Source of the DNA: Janthinobacterium agaricidamnosum NBRC 102515 = DSM 9628
GTDB lineage: Bacteria; Pseudomonadota; Gammaproteobacteria; Burkholderiales; Burkholderiaceae_D
Length of the DNA stretch: 64,000 nt
NCBI RefSeq assembly: GCF_000723165.1
Contig: NZ_HG322949.1
Location: forward strand, 1,012,025-1,076,024
Direction: 5' to 3'
Position 1 is the first letter of the stretch. Every line of letters starts with the position of its first letter. The translations under genes were made by a program, and so were the position numbers. Shown here in pieces: positions 7,431-15,775 of the stretch. The notes below the pieces were generated by a model. The model was given only the letters and a program-made list of their open reading frames with translations. It did no database searches and was not told where the DNA came from.

Positions 7431-7979
7431 CTACAGGTCTTTATGCATGCGCACCAGCGGCACTTGTACATCGCCCGGCAAGGTCAGTTCGATGCGTTCC
7501 AGTGCGCTGAAACCGCAGGCCAGGTAGAGCGGCACGCCAGGCAGCGTGGCGGCCAGTTGCAATGCGCGGAAACCGGCCGCCGTCGCTTGCTCGCTGCAAT
7601 GCCGCAGCAGTTGCCGGCCCAGGCCGCGCCGTTCCATGCCGGGCGCGACAAAGAAAGCGCGGATGCGCGCCGCGTCGACGGCCGGATCGAGCAGCGGATC
7701 GGCGCCGGCCTTGGTGCGGTCGGCGCCGAACAGCGTGTGGCGCCGGCTCCAGCCGCCGCAGGCGACAATCGCGCCCTCGTGTTCGATCAGGAAATAGGTT
7801 TCATCGGCGACCAGTTGCGTATCGACGCCGAATACATGGCGCGTCACGGCTTGCGCCTGTTGCGGCGTATAAAAGCCGGCGCTCAGCTCGACGCCCGAGG
7901 CGGCGATCAATCGTTCCATGGCGGGAATGTCGGCGTCGTGTGCCGGCCGTAGTTGTGGACCAGGCTTACTTTGATGCAT
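7431..7979 (-). CDS. GNAT-family N-acetyltransferase
   Basis: The protein is about 182 aa from the ATG with GGAA about 8 nt upstream; ATG at 7991 or TTG at 8018 are alternatives. The GNAT core is clear: LRPAHDADIPAMERLI (beta1-alpha1), YFLIEHEGAIVACGGW (beta2-3), the acetyl-CoA loop IRAFFVAPGMERRGLGRQLL (Q/R-x-x-G-x-G/A form) and YLACGFSALE (beta5). The substrate cannot be deduced. It has no operon partner, with divergent or isolated spacing on both sides. Confidence 0.88.
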   Translation of the reverse strand: MHQSKPGPQLRPAHDADIPAMERLIAASGVELSAGFYTPQQAQAVTRHVFGVDTQLVADETYFLIEHEGAIVACGGWSRRHTLFGADRTKAGADPLLDPAVDAARIRAFFVAPGMERRGLGRQLLRHCSEQATAAGFRALQLAATLPGVPLYLACGFSALERIELTLPGDVQVPLVRMHKDL

Positions 7980-8069
7980 CTGATTTTCCATTTTGTTGGC
8001 AGAAAGAATGTCCGCCAACTTAATCGAAAACCGTGTTGAAGTCCATCCGCACTCGTGAATAATGGGAAA

Positions 8070-8867
8070 TCAGTTATGTGCGGCGCATTCTTGCTGCAAT
8101 TGGTCGAAGCCGGCCTTGGCGGCTTTGTAGCAGGTGCCGGCCGATTGCTCCAGGCCGTCGCGGTCGAGCACCACCACGGTGCCGCGGCGGTATTGGATCA
8201 AGCCCTCGTCCTGCAGCTTGCGGGCGGTGACGGTAATGCTTTCGCGGCGCACGCCCAGCATATTGGCCATGGTGTCCTGGGTTACTTTCAATTCATTCGA
8301 CAGCGAGCGGTCGAGCCGGTCGAGCAGCCAGCGGCACAGTTTTTGTTCGATGCTGCAATGGCGGCCACCGACCACGTTTTGCGCCATCTGGGCAAACAGC
8401 GCGCTGGTATAGCGCATCAGCAACTGGGCCAGCGCGCCGCCTTCCTGGAACACTTCGCGCAGGAATTCGGTTTTCAAACGGTAGCCGTACCCGGCGCTTT
8501 GCACCACGGCGCTGCAGGTGGCGCGCTCGGCGTCGTACAGCGCCACGCCGGCCACGCCTTCGCGGCCGATCACGGCGATTTCGGTGGTGGCGCCGTCTTC
8601 CATCACATACATCAGCGAGACGATGGCATTGGTCGGGAAATAGGTGTAGTCGATGCGGTCGCCGAAATCGAACAGGTGTTTGCCGACTGGCAAGCTGACC
8701 AGTTCCAGGTGGGCGAACAGGCGTTCCAGATCGCTGCGCGACAAGGCCTTGAGCAATTCGTTTTGCTGCGTGCCTGCCAGGCTGATCACGGGCGCCTTGG
8801 GATAGTGGTCGTGTGCGCTGAGTTTGGCGGAGTGCAGGTCGGAAATCGTGCTGTATGCCTTGTACAT
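8070..8867 (-). CDS. Crp/Fnr-family transcriptional regulator
   Basis: The protein is 265 aa from an ATG with AAGGGG 7 nt upstream. The N-terminal half is a cyclic-nucleotide-binding-type beta barrel (VGKHLFDFGDRIDYTYFPTNAIVSLMYVMEDGATTEIAVIGREG). The C-terminal winged helix carries TQDTMANMLGVRRESITVTARKLQDEG. It lacks the N-terminal Cys cluster of Fnr and the canonical cAMP-binding RS motif, so neither iron-sulfur oxygen sensing nor cAMP is indicated. It belongs to the Crp/Fnr subgroup often found as stand-alone stress regulators. Two inverted repeats lie just upstream of its start and could be sites for autoregulation. Confidence 0.88.
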   Translation of the reverse strand: MYKAYSTISDLHSAKLSAHDHYPKAPVISLAGTQQNELLKALSRSDLERLFAHLELVSLPVGKHLFDFGDRIDYTYFPTNAIVSLMYVMEDGATTEIAVIGREGVAGVALYDAERATCSAVVQSAGYGYRLKTEFLREVFQEGGALAQLLMRYTSALFAQMAQNVVGGRHCSIEQKLCRWLLDRLDRSLSNELKVTQDTMANMLGVRRESITVTARKLQDEGLIQYRRGTVVVLDRDGLEQSAGTCYKAAKAGFDQLQQECAAHN

Positions 8868-8917
8868 GATGAGCCCCTTTATTTGTAGGTGTTGCCTCTT
8901 GCTTCCAGGTGGCAGCC

Positions 8918-8942
8918 TGATGCATGGCTGCCGCATGCATCA
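8918..8942. promoter_or_regulatory. perfect inverted repeat upstream of the Crp/Fnr gene
   Basis: TGATGCATG and CATGCATCA form a perfect 9-bp repeat around 7 nt. It lies about 50 bp before the regulator's start codon, a usual place for an operator. It does not match Crp (TGTGA-N6-TCACA) or Fnr (TTGAT-N4-ATCAA) consensus exactly. Confidence 0.4.
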
Positions 8943-8951
8943 AACTATAGG

Positions 8952-8976
8952 CCGATGCCGGGCAGCCGGGCATCGG
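8952..8976. promoter_or_regulatory. second inverted repeat upstream of the Crp/Fnr gene
   Basis: CCGATGCC and GGCATCGG form a perfect 8-bp repeat around 9 nt, only 10 bp beyond the first repeat. It could be a second operator or an RNA hairpin. Confidence 0.3.
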
Positions 8977-9218
8977 ATCATCCGACGCTCTTATGTAGGC
9001 TAGGAACATTGCCAGTTGTCATCCAATTCCTACGTGGCCGGCATGCGCCATGTTTCTTTAGGGCAATCTAAAGCGTTGTTTTATAGGTGAAAATGCCAAA
9101 TTTTTGTTTCATTAGGACCGGATCTAGCTGTTAGAATATTTGCGTACGGAAATGCAATTCGCCGGGAATTTGCAGGGAAATATCATGCATATTGATCGTC
9201 CCCCCAGTTCGGCCAGTA
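8977..9218. other. intergenic region without a supported gene
   Basis: This is the middle of a 569-bp spacer between the divergent Crp/Fnr and chemoreceptor genes. It is moderately AT-rich around 9070-9150. A TTGACA element occurs further on, at 9355-9360, but no good -10 lies 16-18 bp after it. No flagellar sigma-28 type promoter was found. Confidence 0.4.
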
Positions 9219-9379
9219 TCAGGCCCAGGCGTATTTTCCATGCTTGCAATACCGATATTTCTGCACCCCGATCACATGGCCCTCCACCCCCGCGCCATGC
9301 GGAAAGTGCGCACTGACCAGCAGGGCAGGCTGGTTGCCATCCGATAAAAATACCTTGACACAATTTGAGCGTGACTGCA
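9219..9379 (-). CDS. possible small hypothetical protein (53 aa)
   Basis: The frame has coding-like codon use (mostly G/C third positions) and encodes VKVFLSDGNQPALLVSAHFP, a turn rich in Gly, then VQKYRYCKHGKYAWA. I do not recognise it. No Shine-Dalgarno precedes the ATG, and an upstream in-frame ATG would lengthen it by about 22 residues. It may be a truncated relic of a longer gene. Confidence 0.3.
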
Positions 9380-9436
9380 TGAGCGTGACAGCGTGTTGCT
9401 TAGTCACATCTTTCATGTCATCTGAGGAAAAATACA

Positions 9437-11155
9437 ATGAAATGGTTTCTTGACTTGAAAATCGCCACCAAGCTGATCCTGTCATTCAGTGCCGTGCTGG
9501 TATTGACTGTGATCCTCGGGGTATCCGGCATCATGTCGATGGCGCGCATCAATTCCGCGTCCACCGAATTGTCGAGCGACTGGATGCCGAGCGTGCTGAC
9601 GGCGATGTCGCTGCGTACCGACGTGGCCGAATTGCGGCGCTGGGAATTGGCGCACCTGCTGGCGCCGGGCGACGCCGGCATGGCCAAGTATGAACAGCGC
9701 ATGCTCGTCACGATCGCCAAGGTCAAGGACGACAACGATAAGTATGCCAAGCTGGTGTCGAGCCCGGAAGAAAAGGCGGTATTCGAGGAGTTCACCAAGA
9801 CTTATGCCGGCTTCCTGGTGGAGCACGCCAAACTGGTCGAGCTGTCGCACCAGATGAAAAAAGAAGAGGCCCGCGCGGTCTCGATGAATACTTCGCTGCA
9901 ATTGATGGAGCACACCACGGAATTGCTGAACAAGCTGGTGGCTATCAATACCGAAGGCGGCGACAATTCCAGCAAGAGCGCCAACCGGGTGTACGCCGAG
10001 GCGCGGCTGCTGTCGATTGGCTTGTTGATCGGCAATGTCGTGATCGGCTTGGCGCTGGCCTTCTGGGTGGCGCGGATTGTTTCGCGGCCATTGAACCAGG
10101 CGGTCAGCCTGGCCCAGCAAGTGGCCGGCGGCGATTTGACGGCCGATATCCAGGTCGGCTCGAAAGATGAAACCGGTGCATTGATGGCGGCGCTCAAGCA
10201 TATGAATGGCAGCCTGCAAAACCTGGTCGGCCAGGTGCGCAGCGGCACCGACACCATCGCCACCGCATCGAGCCAGATCGCGGCCGGCAACCTGGATTTG
10301 TCGTCGCGCACCGAAGAACAGGCCAGTTCACTGGAAGAAACCGCTTCCTCGATGGAAGAATTGACCTCCACCGTGCGCCAGAATGCCGACAATGCGCGCC
10401 AGGCCAATACGCTGGCCCGTTCCGCGTCCAGCATCGCGGTGCGCGGCGGCGAAGTGGTCAGCCAGGTGGTCGGCACGATGGCGTCGATCAATGAATCATC
10501 GGGCAAGATCGTCGAGATCATTGCGGTGATCGACGGAATTGCCTTCCAGACCAATATTCTGGCGCTCAACGCGGCGGTCGAAGCGGCGCGGGCAGGCGAG
10601 CAGGGCCGTGGTTTCGCGGTGGTCGCCACCGAGGTGCGCAACCTGGCCCAGCGTTCGGCCGCGGCCGCCAAGGATATCAAGACGCTGATCGGCGATTCGG
10701 TCGAGAAAGTCGGCGCCGGCTCCCGGCTGGTCGACGAGGCGGGCAGCACGATGGATGAAATCGTCGCCAGCATCACCCGCGTGACCGACATCATGAGCGA
10801 AATCACCGCCGCCAGCCAGGAGCAAAGCGCCGGCATCGAGCAAGTCAACCAGGCGATTGCGCAAATGGACCAGGTCACCCAGCAAAATGCGGCGCTGGTC
10901 GAAGAGGCCGCCGCCGCGGCCGAATCGATGCAGGACCAGGCACTCAGGTTGACCGAAGTGGTCAGCGTATTCAAGCTGCATCCGGGTCAGTCCGGCAGCA
11001 TGACGCCATCCGCGGCCGCGGCGCCGGCCGCGCGCCATACTGCCAGCCGGCCGCCGGCGGCGCCGGCCCGGCCGGTATCGCGCATCGCGGCCAGCGTGCC
11101 GAAGCAGGCCAGGTCGGCACAGGCCCGGGCCGAGGATGAATGGGAAAGCTTTTGA
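9437..11155 (+). CDS. methyl-accepting chemotaxis protein (Tar/Tsr type)
   Basis: The 572-aa receptor has TM1 (about 11-33), a periplasmic four-helix-bundle ligand domain, TM2 (about 192-214), HAMP, and a long cytoplasmic hairpin. The invariant tip [20 protein letters not shown] is present, continuing [18 protein letters not shown]. Methylation-type helices (Glu/Gln-rich, [21 protein letters not shown]) flank it. The C-terminus is a Pro/Ala-rich linker ending in DEWESF, matching the xWExF pentapeptide that tethers CheR/CheB in enterobacterial Tar and Tsr. GAGGAAA precedes the ATG. The ligand is unknown. The stop is followed by a MITE and then by the gene's terminator. Confidence 0.95.
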   Translation: MKWFLDLKIATKLILSFSAVLVLTVILGVSGIMSMARINSASTELSSDWMPSVLTAMSLRTDVAELRRWELAHLLAPGDAGMAKYEQRMLVTIAKVKDDNDKYAKLVSSPEEKAVFEEFTKTYAGFLVEHAKLVELSHQMKKEEARAVSMNTSLQLMEHTTELLNKLVAINTEGGDNSSKSANRVYAEARLLSIGLLIGNVVIGLALAFWVARIVSRPLNQAVSLAQQVAGGDLTADIQVGSKDETGALMAALKHMNGSLQNLVGQVRSGTDTIATASSQIAAGNLDLSSRTEEQASSLEETASSMEELTSTVRQNADNARQANTLARSASSIAVRGGEVVSQVVGTMASINESSGKIVEIIAVIDGIAFQTNILALNAAVEAARAGEQGRGFAVVATEVRNLAQRSAAAAKDIKTLIGDSVEKVGAGSRLVDEAGSTMDEIVASITRVTDIMSEITAASQEQSAGIEQVNQAIAQMDQVTQQNAALVEEAAAAAESMQDQALRLTEVVSVFKLHPGQSGSMTPSAAAAPAARHTASRPPAAPARPVSRIAASVPKQARSAQARAEDEWESF

Positions 11156-11169
11156 TGCTTGTCTATTAA

Positions 11170-11351
11170 GAGCCTATCCCAGTAGATATGAACAGCGCAT
11201 GCTCGTCACGAGAATACGCCCTCTTCTGACGCCCCTCAGTAGCGGGGACTGCGTTGCTCGTCGTCGCGTGGCTCGCCACGCTTCCTCCTCACGCCTGCTC
11301 CGCGCTGCTGATGCGCGGCCAGCAGAAGACGCTCACTACTGGGATAGGCTC
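11170..11351 (+). mobile_element. 182-bp MITE, copy 1 (IS5-like ends)
   Basis: The element begins GAGCCTATCCCAGTAG and ends with its exact inverse complement CTACTGGGATAGGCTC (16-bp terminal inverted repeats). TAA flanks it on both sides, consistent with a 3-bp target duplication. It has no transposase gene. A second copy lies in this window in the opposite orientation. GAGCC ends with a TNA-type duplication are typical of the IS5 family (IS1031-like), so mobilisation in trans by such a transposase is inferred. Relative to copy 2 this copy carries a 24-bp net insertion near its left end, which duplicates part of the neighbouring chemoreceptor gene. An internal GCGTGGC-TC-GCCACGC hairpin is shared by both copies. 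Confidence 0.85.
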
Positions 11352-11356
11352 TAACT

Positions 11357-11397
11357 AAAAATCCGCTCAAGGCTGGCGTCTTGCGCGGATTTTTTTT
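11357..11397 (+). terminator. intrinsic terminator for the chemoreceptor gene
   Basis: A two-part stem (AAAATCCGC with GCGGATTTT, inner CAAG with CTTG, 8-nt loop) is followed by eight T residues. It lies about 200 bp after the chemoreceptor stop because the MITE separates them. The opposite strand encodes the last codons of the small Cys protein. Confidence 0.85.
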
Positions 11398-11594
11398 GGC
11401 GCGGCGCGCGTGGGCGCTGGGGGCTGGCGCGCCTGCCATGCCGCCAGGTCTTGCTGATATTGTTCCAGGTCTTCCTGGTACATTTCCAGCACGCAAAAAG
11501 TACAACCGCTGTGGCAGCATTCGTCGTTATCCGGCTTGCGCGGCGGCTGCGGTGGTGGGGCGCCCGGCGCGGGCGGCTTGGGGGAGGTGCTCAT
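11367..11594 (-). CDS. oxidoreductase-like domain small Cys protein
   Basis: This 75-aa protein has a Pro-rich N-terminus and the motif DECCHSGCTFCVLEMYQEDLEQY, the signature of the oxidoreductase-like (PF09791-type) domain. The four cysteines (CC-x2-GC-x2-C) may bind a metal or act in redox chemistry; biochemical function is not established for the family. The tail is basic and Pro/Ala-rich. Its stop codon lies inside the plus-strand terminator of the chemoreceptor gene, so the final residues share sequence with a hairpin. Confidence 0.8.
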   Translation of the reverse strand: MSTSPKPPAPGAPPPQPPRKPDNDECCHSGCTFCVLEMYQEDLEQYQQDLAAWQARQPPAPTRAAPKKIRARRQP

Positions 11595-12006
11595 CGGAAC
11601 CGGTCTATCGAACCATCGCTAAAACCATATGGTAGCGCGGCTGGCCGCCGAGCCGCCGCGGGCAGGTATTTTATTTCGTAATTGCAATGGTTTTGCTGGA
11701 AAAATACGGTTTCCGTGTACAGCTGCGGCGATTTAGGGTATCGTTTAGGGCACTGGTATTGTATCTTCGTCTGCGCGCCCGTTGAATTCACGTTTGAATC
11801 CGATGGCGAATTGGCCGCTTCCGTGTCACCCCGCACAGCCACCGCTCCCGCACTCGTCAAACGGACTGCCCTGGAGCAAACAGGTGCGGCAAGCGATAGC
11901 GTGGCCGGCTGCTCAACGAAGTACAAAACGCGGTCTGCGCCCGGAAAAATGTTGTTTATTGAAGAAAGTACGGCTTCCTGCAGTACGGGAGCACACCAAA
12001 AAATCT
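11595..12006. other. long leader region upstream of rhlE
   Basis: This 412-bp stretch has no convincing gene. The open frames running through it (plus strand into rhlE; minus strand 11591-11926) have atypical composition and no ribosome sites. It separates divergent genes and probably contains the rhlE promoter and a long 5' untranslated leader, as is common for cold-inducible DEAD-box helicase genes. No riboswitch fold could be assigned by eye. Confidence 0.4.
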
Positions 12007-13539
12007 ATGTCTGAAACTGAGTTCACCCCTTTACCTGCCGCCACCGCGTCCGGCGCCACTCCTGAAGCCGCTGCCGTCACCGCTGTCGCCGATGCGCCAG
12101 CCGCCGCTGAAGTCATGTTTGCCGATTTCGGCCTGGCGCCGGAAATACTCCGCGCACTGACCGATCAGGGCTATACCCATCCGACGCCGATCCAGGCGCA
12201 AGCGATCCCGATCGTGTTGCAAGGCCGCGACGTGATGGGCGCCGCGCAAACCGGCACCGGCAAGACCGCCGGTTTTTCCTTGCCCATCATCCAGTTGCTG
12301 CTGGCCCACGCCAGCAGCAGCATGTCGCCGGCGCGCCACCCGGTGCGCGCGCTGATCCTGACCCCGACCCGCGAACTGGCGGTGCAGGTGGCGGAAAACG
12401 TCAAGGCGTACGCCCAGCACACGCCGCTGCGCTCGACCGTGGTATTCGGCGGCATGGACATGAAGCCGCAAACCGTGATCCTGCGCAACGGCGTCGAAAT
12501 CGTCATCGCGACCCCGGGCCGTCTGCTTGACCACGTCGAGCAAAAGAATATCAGCCTGGGCCAGGTGCAAATGCTGGTGATGGATGAAGCCGACCGCATG
12601 CTGGACATGGGTTTCTTGCCGGACTTGCAGCGCATCATCAACATGTTGCCGAAACAACGGCAAAACCTGATGTTTTCGGCGACCTTCTCGCCGGAAATCA
12701 AAAAACTGGCCAGCACCTTCCTGAATAACCCGCAATTGATCGAAGTAGCGCGCAGCAACCAGACCGCCGACAAGGTGACCCAGGTAGTCTACAAGGTCGC
12801 GGAAGACCAGAAAGTCGCCGTGGTTGCGCATTTGTTGCGCCAGCGCGACTTGAAGCAAGTCATCGTGTTTTCCAATACCAAGATCGGCGCCTCGCGCCTG
12901 ACCCGCGTGCTGGAGCAGGAAGGCATGCGCGCCACCGCGATCCATGGCGACAAGACCCAGCAAGAACGCATGGCGGCGCTGGAAGCGTTTAAAAATGGCG
13001 AGATCGACGTGCTGGTGGCGACCGACGTCGCGGCGCGCGGCCTCGATATTTCCGATTTGCCTTGCGTGATCAACTTCGACTTGCCGTACAACGCCGAGGA
13101 TTATGTGCACCGCATTGGCCGTACCGGCCGCGCCGGCGCGTCGGGCGATGCGATTTCGATCTTTTCGGACAAGGATGAGCGCTTGCTGACCGATATCGAA
13201 AAATTGATCAAGCAAACCATCAAGCGCGGCGAACTGCTTGGTTTCGTGCCATCGTCGGGCGTCCGCGACGCGGCCGAGCGCCGTCCGCGCCGTACTGAAG
13301 GCGAGTCCCGCCCGCCACGCTCAGGCGCCGATGCCGAGGTACGGCCAGCCGGCAGCCGTGCGCCGGAGCGCGGCAGCCGCCCATTCGCCGCCGGCCCGCG
13401 CCGCGACAAGGTCGATCCATGGTTCCTGAAGCCGTACGAGCCAGCCAAGACGGTGGCGCCGGTGGCTGTTAATAATTTGCCGCCGGCCAAGCCGAAACAG
13501 AAGGTGGCGGCATTGCTGGGTGGTTTATTGAAGTCGTAA
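12007..13539 (+). CDS. rhlE: ATP-dependent RNA helicase, RhlE type
   Basis: The protein is 510 aa from the ATG beginning MSETEF; longer in-frame starts lie in non-coding-like leader. All DEAD-box motifs are present in order: Q motif (GYTHPTPIQAQAIP), motif I AQTGTGKT, PTRELA, TPGR, DEAD (MDEADRMLDMGF), SAT, the VIVFSNTK region, and HRIGRTGR. A basic, Arg/Pro-rich unstructured C-terminal tail (about 410-510) follows and would help RNA binding. RhlE helicases remodel rRNA and mRNA in ribosome assembly and RNA decay, and often act in cold growth. Confidence 0.93.
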   Translation: MSETEFTPLPAATASGATPEAAAVTAVADAPAAAEVMFADFGLAPEILRALTDQGYTHPTPIQAQAIPIVLQGRDVMGAAQTGTGKTAGFSLPIIQLLLAHASSSMSPARHPVRALILTPTRELAVQVAENVKAYAQHTPLRSTVVFGGMDMKPQTVILRNGVEIVIATPGRLLDHVEQKNISLGQVQMLVMDEADRMLDMGFLPDLQRIINMLPKQRQNLMFSATFSPEIKKLASTFLNNPQLIEVARSNQTADKVTQVVYKVAEDQKVAVVAHLLRQRDLKQVIVFSNTKIGASRLTRVLEQEGMRATAIHGDKTQQERMAALEAFKNGEIDVLVATDVAARGLDISDLPCVINFDLPYNAEDYVHRIGRTGRAGASGDAISIFSDKDERLLTDIEKLIKQTIKRGELLGFVPSSGVRDAAERRPRRTEGESRPPRSGADAEVRPAGSRAPERGSRPFAAGPRRDKVDPWFLKPYEPAKTVAPVAVNNLPPAKPKQKVAALLGGLLKS

Positions 13540-13653
13540 AGGGTTTCGAGTTGTTATTCCAGCTATGAGGTCCGGCAGTTCGAGGTGCATGGAACCCACC
13601 AAAAGATAGCGCAATGAGCGTCAATCAATGGTGACTCTATTGTCCAGATACAA

Positions 13654-13689
13654 AAAAAGGAAAGAAGGCGTCAGCTTTATTTCCTTTTT
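13654..13689. terminator. bidirectional AT-rich terminator between rhlE and wzz
   Basis: AAAAAGGAAA and TTTCCTTTTT form a perfect 10-bp repeat around 16 nt. It has A-runs on one side and T-runs on the other, suiting both convergent genes. The stem is AT-rich, so strength is moderate. Confidence 0.55.
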
Positions 13690-13705
13690 ATATTGAAATC
13701 TATTC

Positions 13706-14944
13706 CTAATTGCTTGTTTTGACGTTGTTGCCTTTCCACCAGCTGCGTAAGATCGCAAAGAAAGAAGAAGACAGTAAACCAAATAACAGACTTAGCATCA
13801 ATGTCAGCACCGGGCGTCCTGAGCGATGTTCCGGAAGACTGGGGCCGGCGATGAAGCGACTTTTTTCCAAATACAGATTTTGTGCGTTTTGGTTATCAAT
13901 GGTAATGGTGTTGTAAACTTCCTTGATGACTTCATCGCTCATGTCTTTATTTTTAAAGACTTCTGCTTTGATGCCTTCCATGCCACGTAAAATGGTTTCA
14001 CCTGACTTAGTGCCATCTAATAATGTTTTTACTTGGTCATAGTATTCACGAAGTAATAAATATTGTTTCTGTTCGCGTTTGCTCTTGTAGATATCTTCGT
14101 TGGTTTCGGCAGTTTGCACTTCGCTCGTCATCAACTGTACGCTTGGCGACAAATAACGCGCATTTTCTTCGGTGACACTGATGACTTGACGTGCCGCTTG
14201 GCTGGACGAATCCGGGTAACGCGAGACGATATTTTTCAAGCTCTGCCCTTGGCGCTGATATAACAGCAATTTTTCTTTGCTTTCGATGATGTCATTATCG
14301 AGTTTGGTTATTTTTGCCGTCATTTCGCTATGCTTGAAGCGCAGCGCATCCGAATAGGTCACATAAAGAATAGTATCCATGGTGTACTGCCCCAGCAGAC
14401 GTACCATTTGCTGGGCATCTTCTGGTTTTCCTGCCGCATAGCTGATGCGCAAGCCAATCACATTATTGTTGCCATCTTTCGGATCTTCGAGTAACTCTTT
14501 GGCGTCAAGTTTGGTGAACGGATAAATGGGTTCAATCAGCCTTCCCCCGCCTTCCCTTGAGGAGAATACCGAGCGCAAACCATTAATGCCGACCATACTT
14601 TCAAGCTTCTTTTGTTGCACGAATTCCGAAAGTCGGCCACTGGAATTGAATGCGGCAGCATAACGTTTATAGTCGGATAGTGAAATCCCATTGCTTCGTT
14701 CAGGCTCCGGTTTTTTTTGATCTGTTTCATTTTTTATAGGAATCGGACCGCCAAACTGTAAAAAACCTTCACTTTTGTATTGCGAAAGAAGTAAGGCCGC
14801 ACTTGCTCCCACGACGCCAGCAATGATGGTGGACGTCAGTACCATGCGGCGTGAATGCCATAAGATTGGTAATAAATCAGCGATCGAAATGATATCTTCT
14901 TCAAAATCTGATTTCTTTTGATTTGATCTTTGATGATTTTCCAT
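13706..14944 (-). CDS. Wzz-type chain-length determinant (paralogue 1)
   Basis: The protein is 412 aa from the ATG starting MENHQRSNQ; the longer upstream frame is not supported. There are two membrane segments: TM1 about 37-58 (MVLTSTIIAGVVGASAALLL) and TM2 about 375-398 (VLTLMLSLLFGLLSSSFFAIL). A large periplasmic coiled-coil domain lies between. The motif QYKSEGFLQFGG after TM1 and a Pro-containing region before TM2 fit the PCP/Wzz superfamily, which sets polymer length in Wzy-dependent systems. There is no cytoplasmic kinase domain, so it is PCP1-like in layout, though longer than enteric Wzz. It is strongly similar along its whole length to the protein at the other end of the polysaccharide locus and is transcribed outward from it. 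Confidence 0.85.
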   Translation of the reverse strand: MENHQRSNQKKSDFEEDIISIADLLPILWHSRRMVLTSTIIAGVVGASAALLLSQYKSEGFLQFGGPIPIKNETDQKKPEPERSNGISLSDYKRYAAAFNSSGRLSEFVQQKKLESMVGINGLRSVFSSREGGGRLIEPIYPFTKLDAKELLEDPKDGNNNVIGLRISYAAGKPEDAQQMVRLLGQYTMDTILYVTYSDALRFKHSEMTAKITKLDNDIIESKEKLLLYQRQGQSLKNIVSRYPDSSSQAARQVISVTEENARYLSPSVQLMTSEVQTAETNEDIYKSKREQKQYLLLREYYDQVKTLLDGTKSGETILRGMEGIKAEVFKNKDMSDEVIKEVYNTITIDNQNAQNLYLEKSRFIAGPSLPEHRSGRPVLTLMLSLLFGLLSSSFFAILRSWWKGNNVKTSN

Positions 14945-15372
14945 GTTTCTACTTTTTAATTGTGAACGGTGAACGTTTCTAATAATTTTAGTCAGACAGC
15001 TATGCATGAATTCTGGGGCGATGGCAGGCTCGGAAGGAGCGGGTGAGGCTGTCACATTTGATGCGGAGTGATGTGGTATTAGTCTTTCTTTTATAGTTAT
15101 ACGGCTGCGCACCCGCCATGCCACCATTTGAATGCAAGTTGTCTGATAGAGGTGCAATAAATATGTGCGGAAGGGAATTGATAATTTGTTGACTGTTGAT
15201 GCGCAGCAACCATGCTGCATTACTCGATTCGAAATGAAATGTTATTTCAAAAAAATACTATTAAAAATAAAATTTTCATGTAATTTTTTGATTTAATGTT
15301 TATTTATTCAATGAAAATATGCAATTAAAAAAATGATATAATTAAATTTTTACATGCAATATGAAATTTCTC

Positions 15373-15387
15373 GACTATATTATAGTC
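15373..15387. promoter_or_regulatory. perfect 15-bp palindrome, possible operator
   Basis: GACTATATTATAGTC is a perfect palindrome around a central T. It lies within the AT-rich part of the divergent promoter region of the polysaccharide locus. The regulator is unknown. Confidence 0.35.
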
Positions 15388-15744
15388 AGAAAAGTGCTTG
15401 AATATTTACATAATTGTGACAGTTTGTAAGGCGTTTGCTGGATTTAAAAAGTTTCCTTGGTGTATTATTTGTTGTTTTGTTGGCATTTAATTTCTTCATG
15501 CACTGTAGGTTGCATGGGGGCGATGCGCGAGTTGACCTGTGTCCCGCTTGCTTGGGGCTGGGTTGGAGTGGTCTGTAACAATTTTGTCTAATTGTAAGAA
15601 ATTCTTTTTGGCGCAAGTAAAATGTCTATGCTTGATCTTCGCTGCCATTGATACCTGTAAGAAATTGTAAGCGTAGCGCGGGCGGGGAATTGATGAGTGT
15701 GCCAAGCCTCGTTGGAAGTTGCTCAGGCATATAGATGAGCAGTT

Positions 15745-15775
15745 TTGATGGTGCTAAAAATGCATTTTGTATAAT
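15745..15775 (+). promoter_or_regulatory. candidate sigma-70 promoter for rfbBACD
   Basis: TTGATG is followed, after a rather long 19-bp spacer, by a perfect TATAAT. This is about 135 bp upstream of the rfbB start codon. Confidence 0.35.

Noticed and set aside
9340..9436. flagellar sigma-28 promoter before the chemoreceptor gene
   Set aside because: A CCGATAA core occurs at about 9340 but without TAAA at the proper distance. The TTGACA further on also lacks a matching -10.
11591..11926. 111-codon minus-strand frame upstream of rhlE
   Set aside because: It has no Shine-Dalgarno and an unconvincing sequence, and it lies in the probable rhlE leader.
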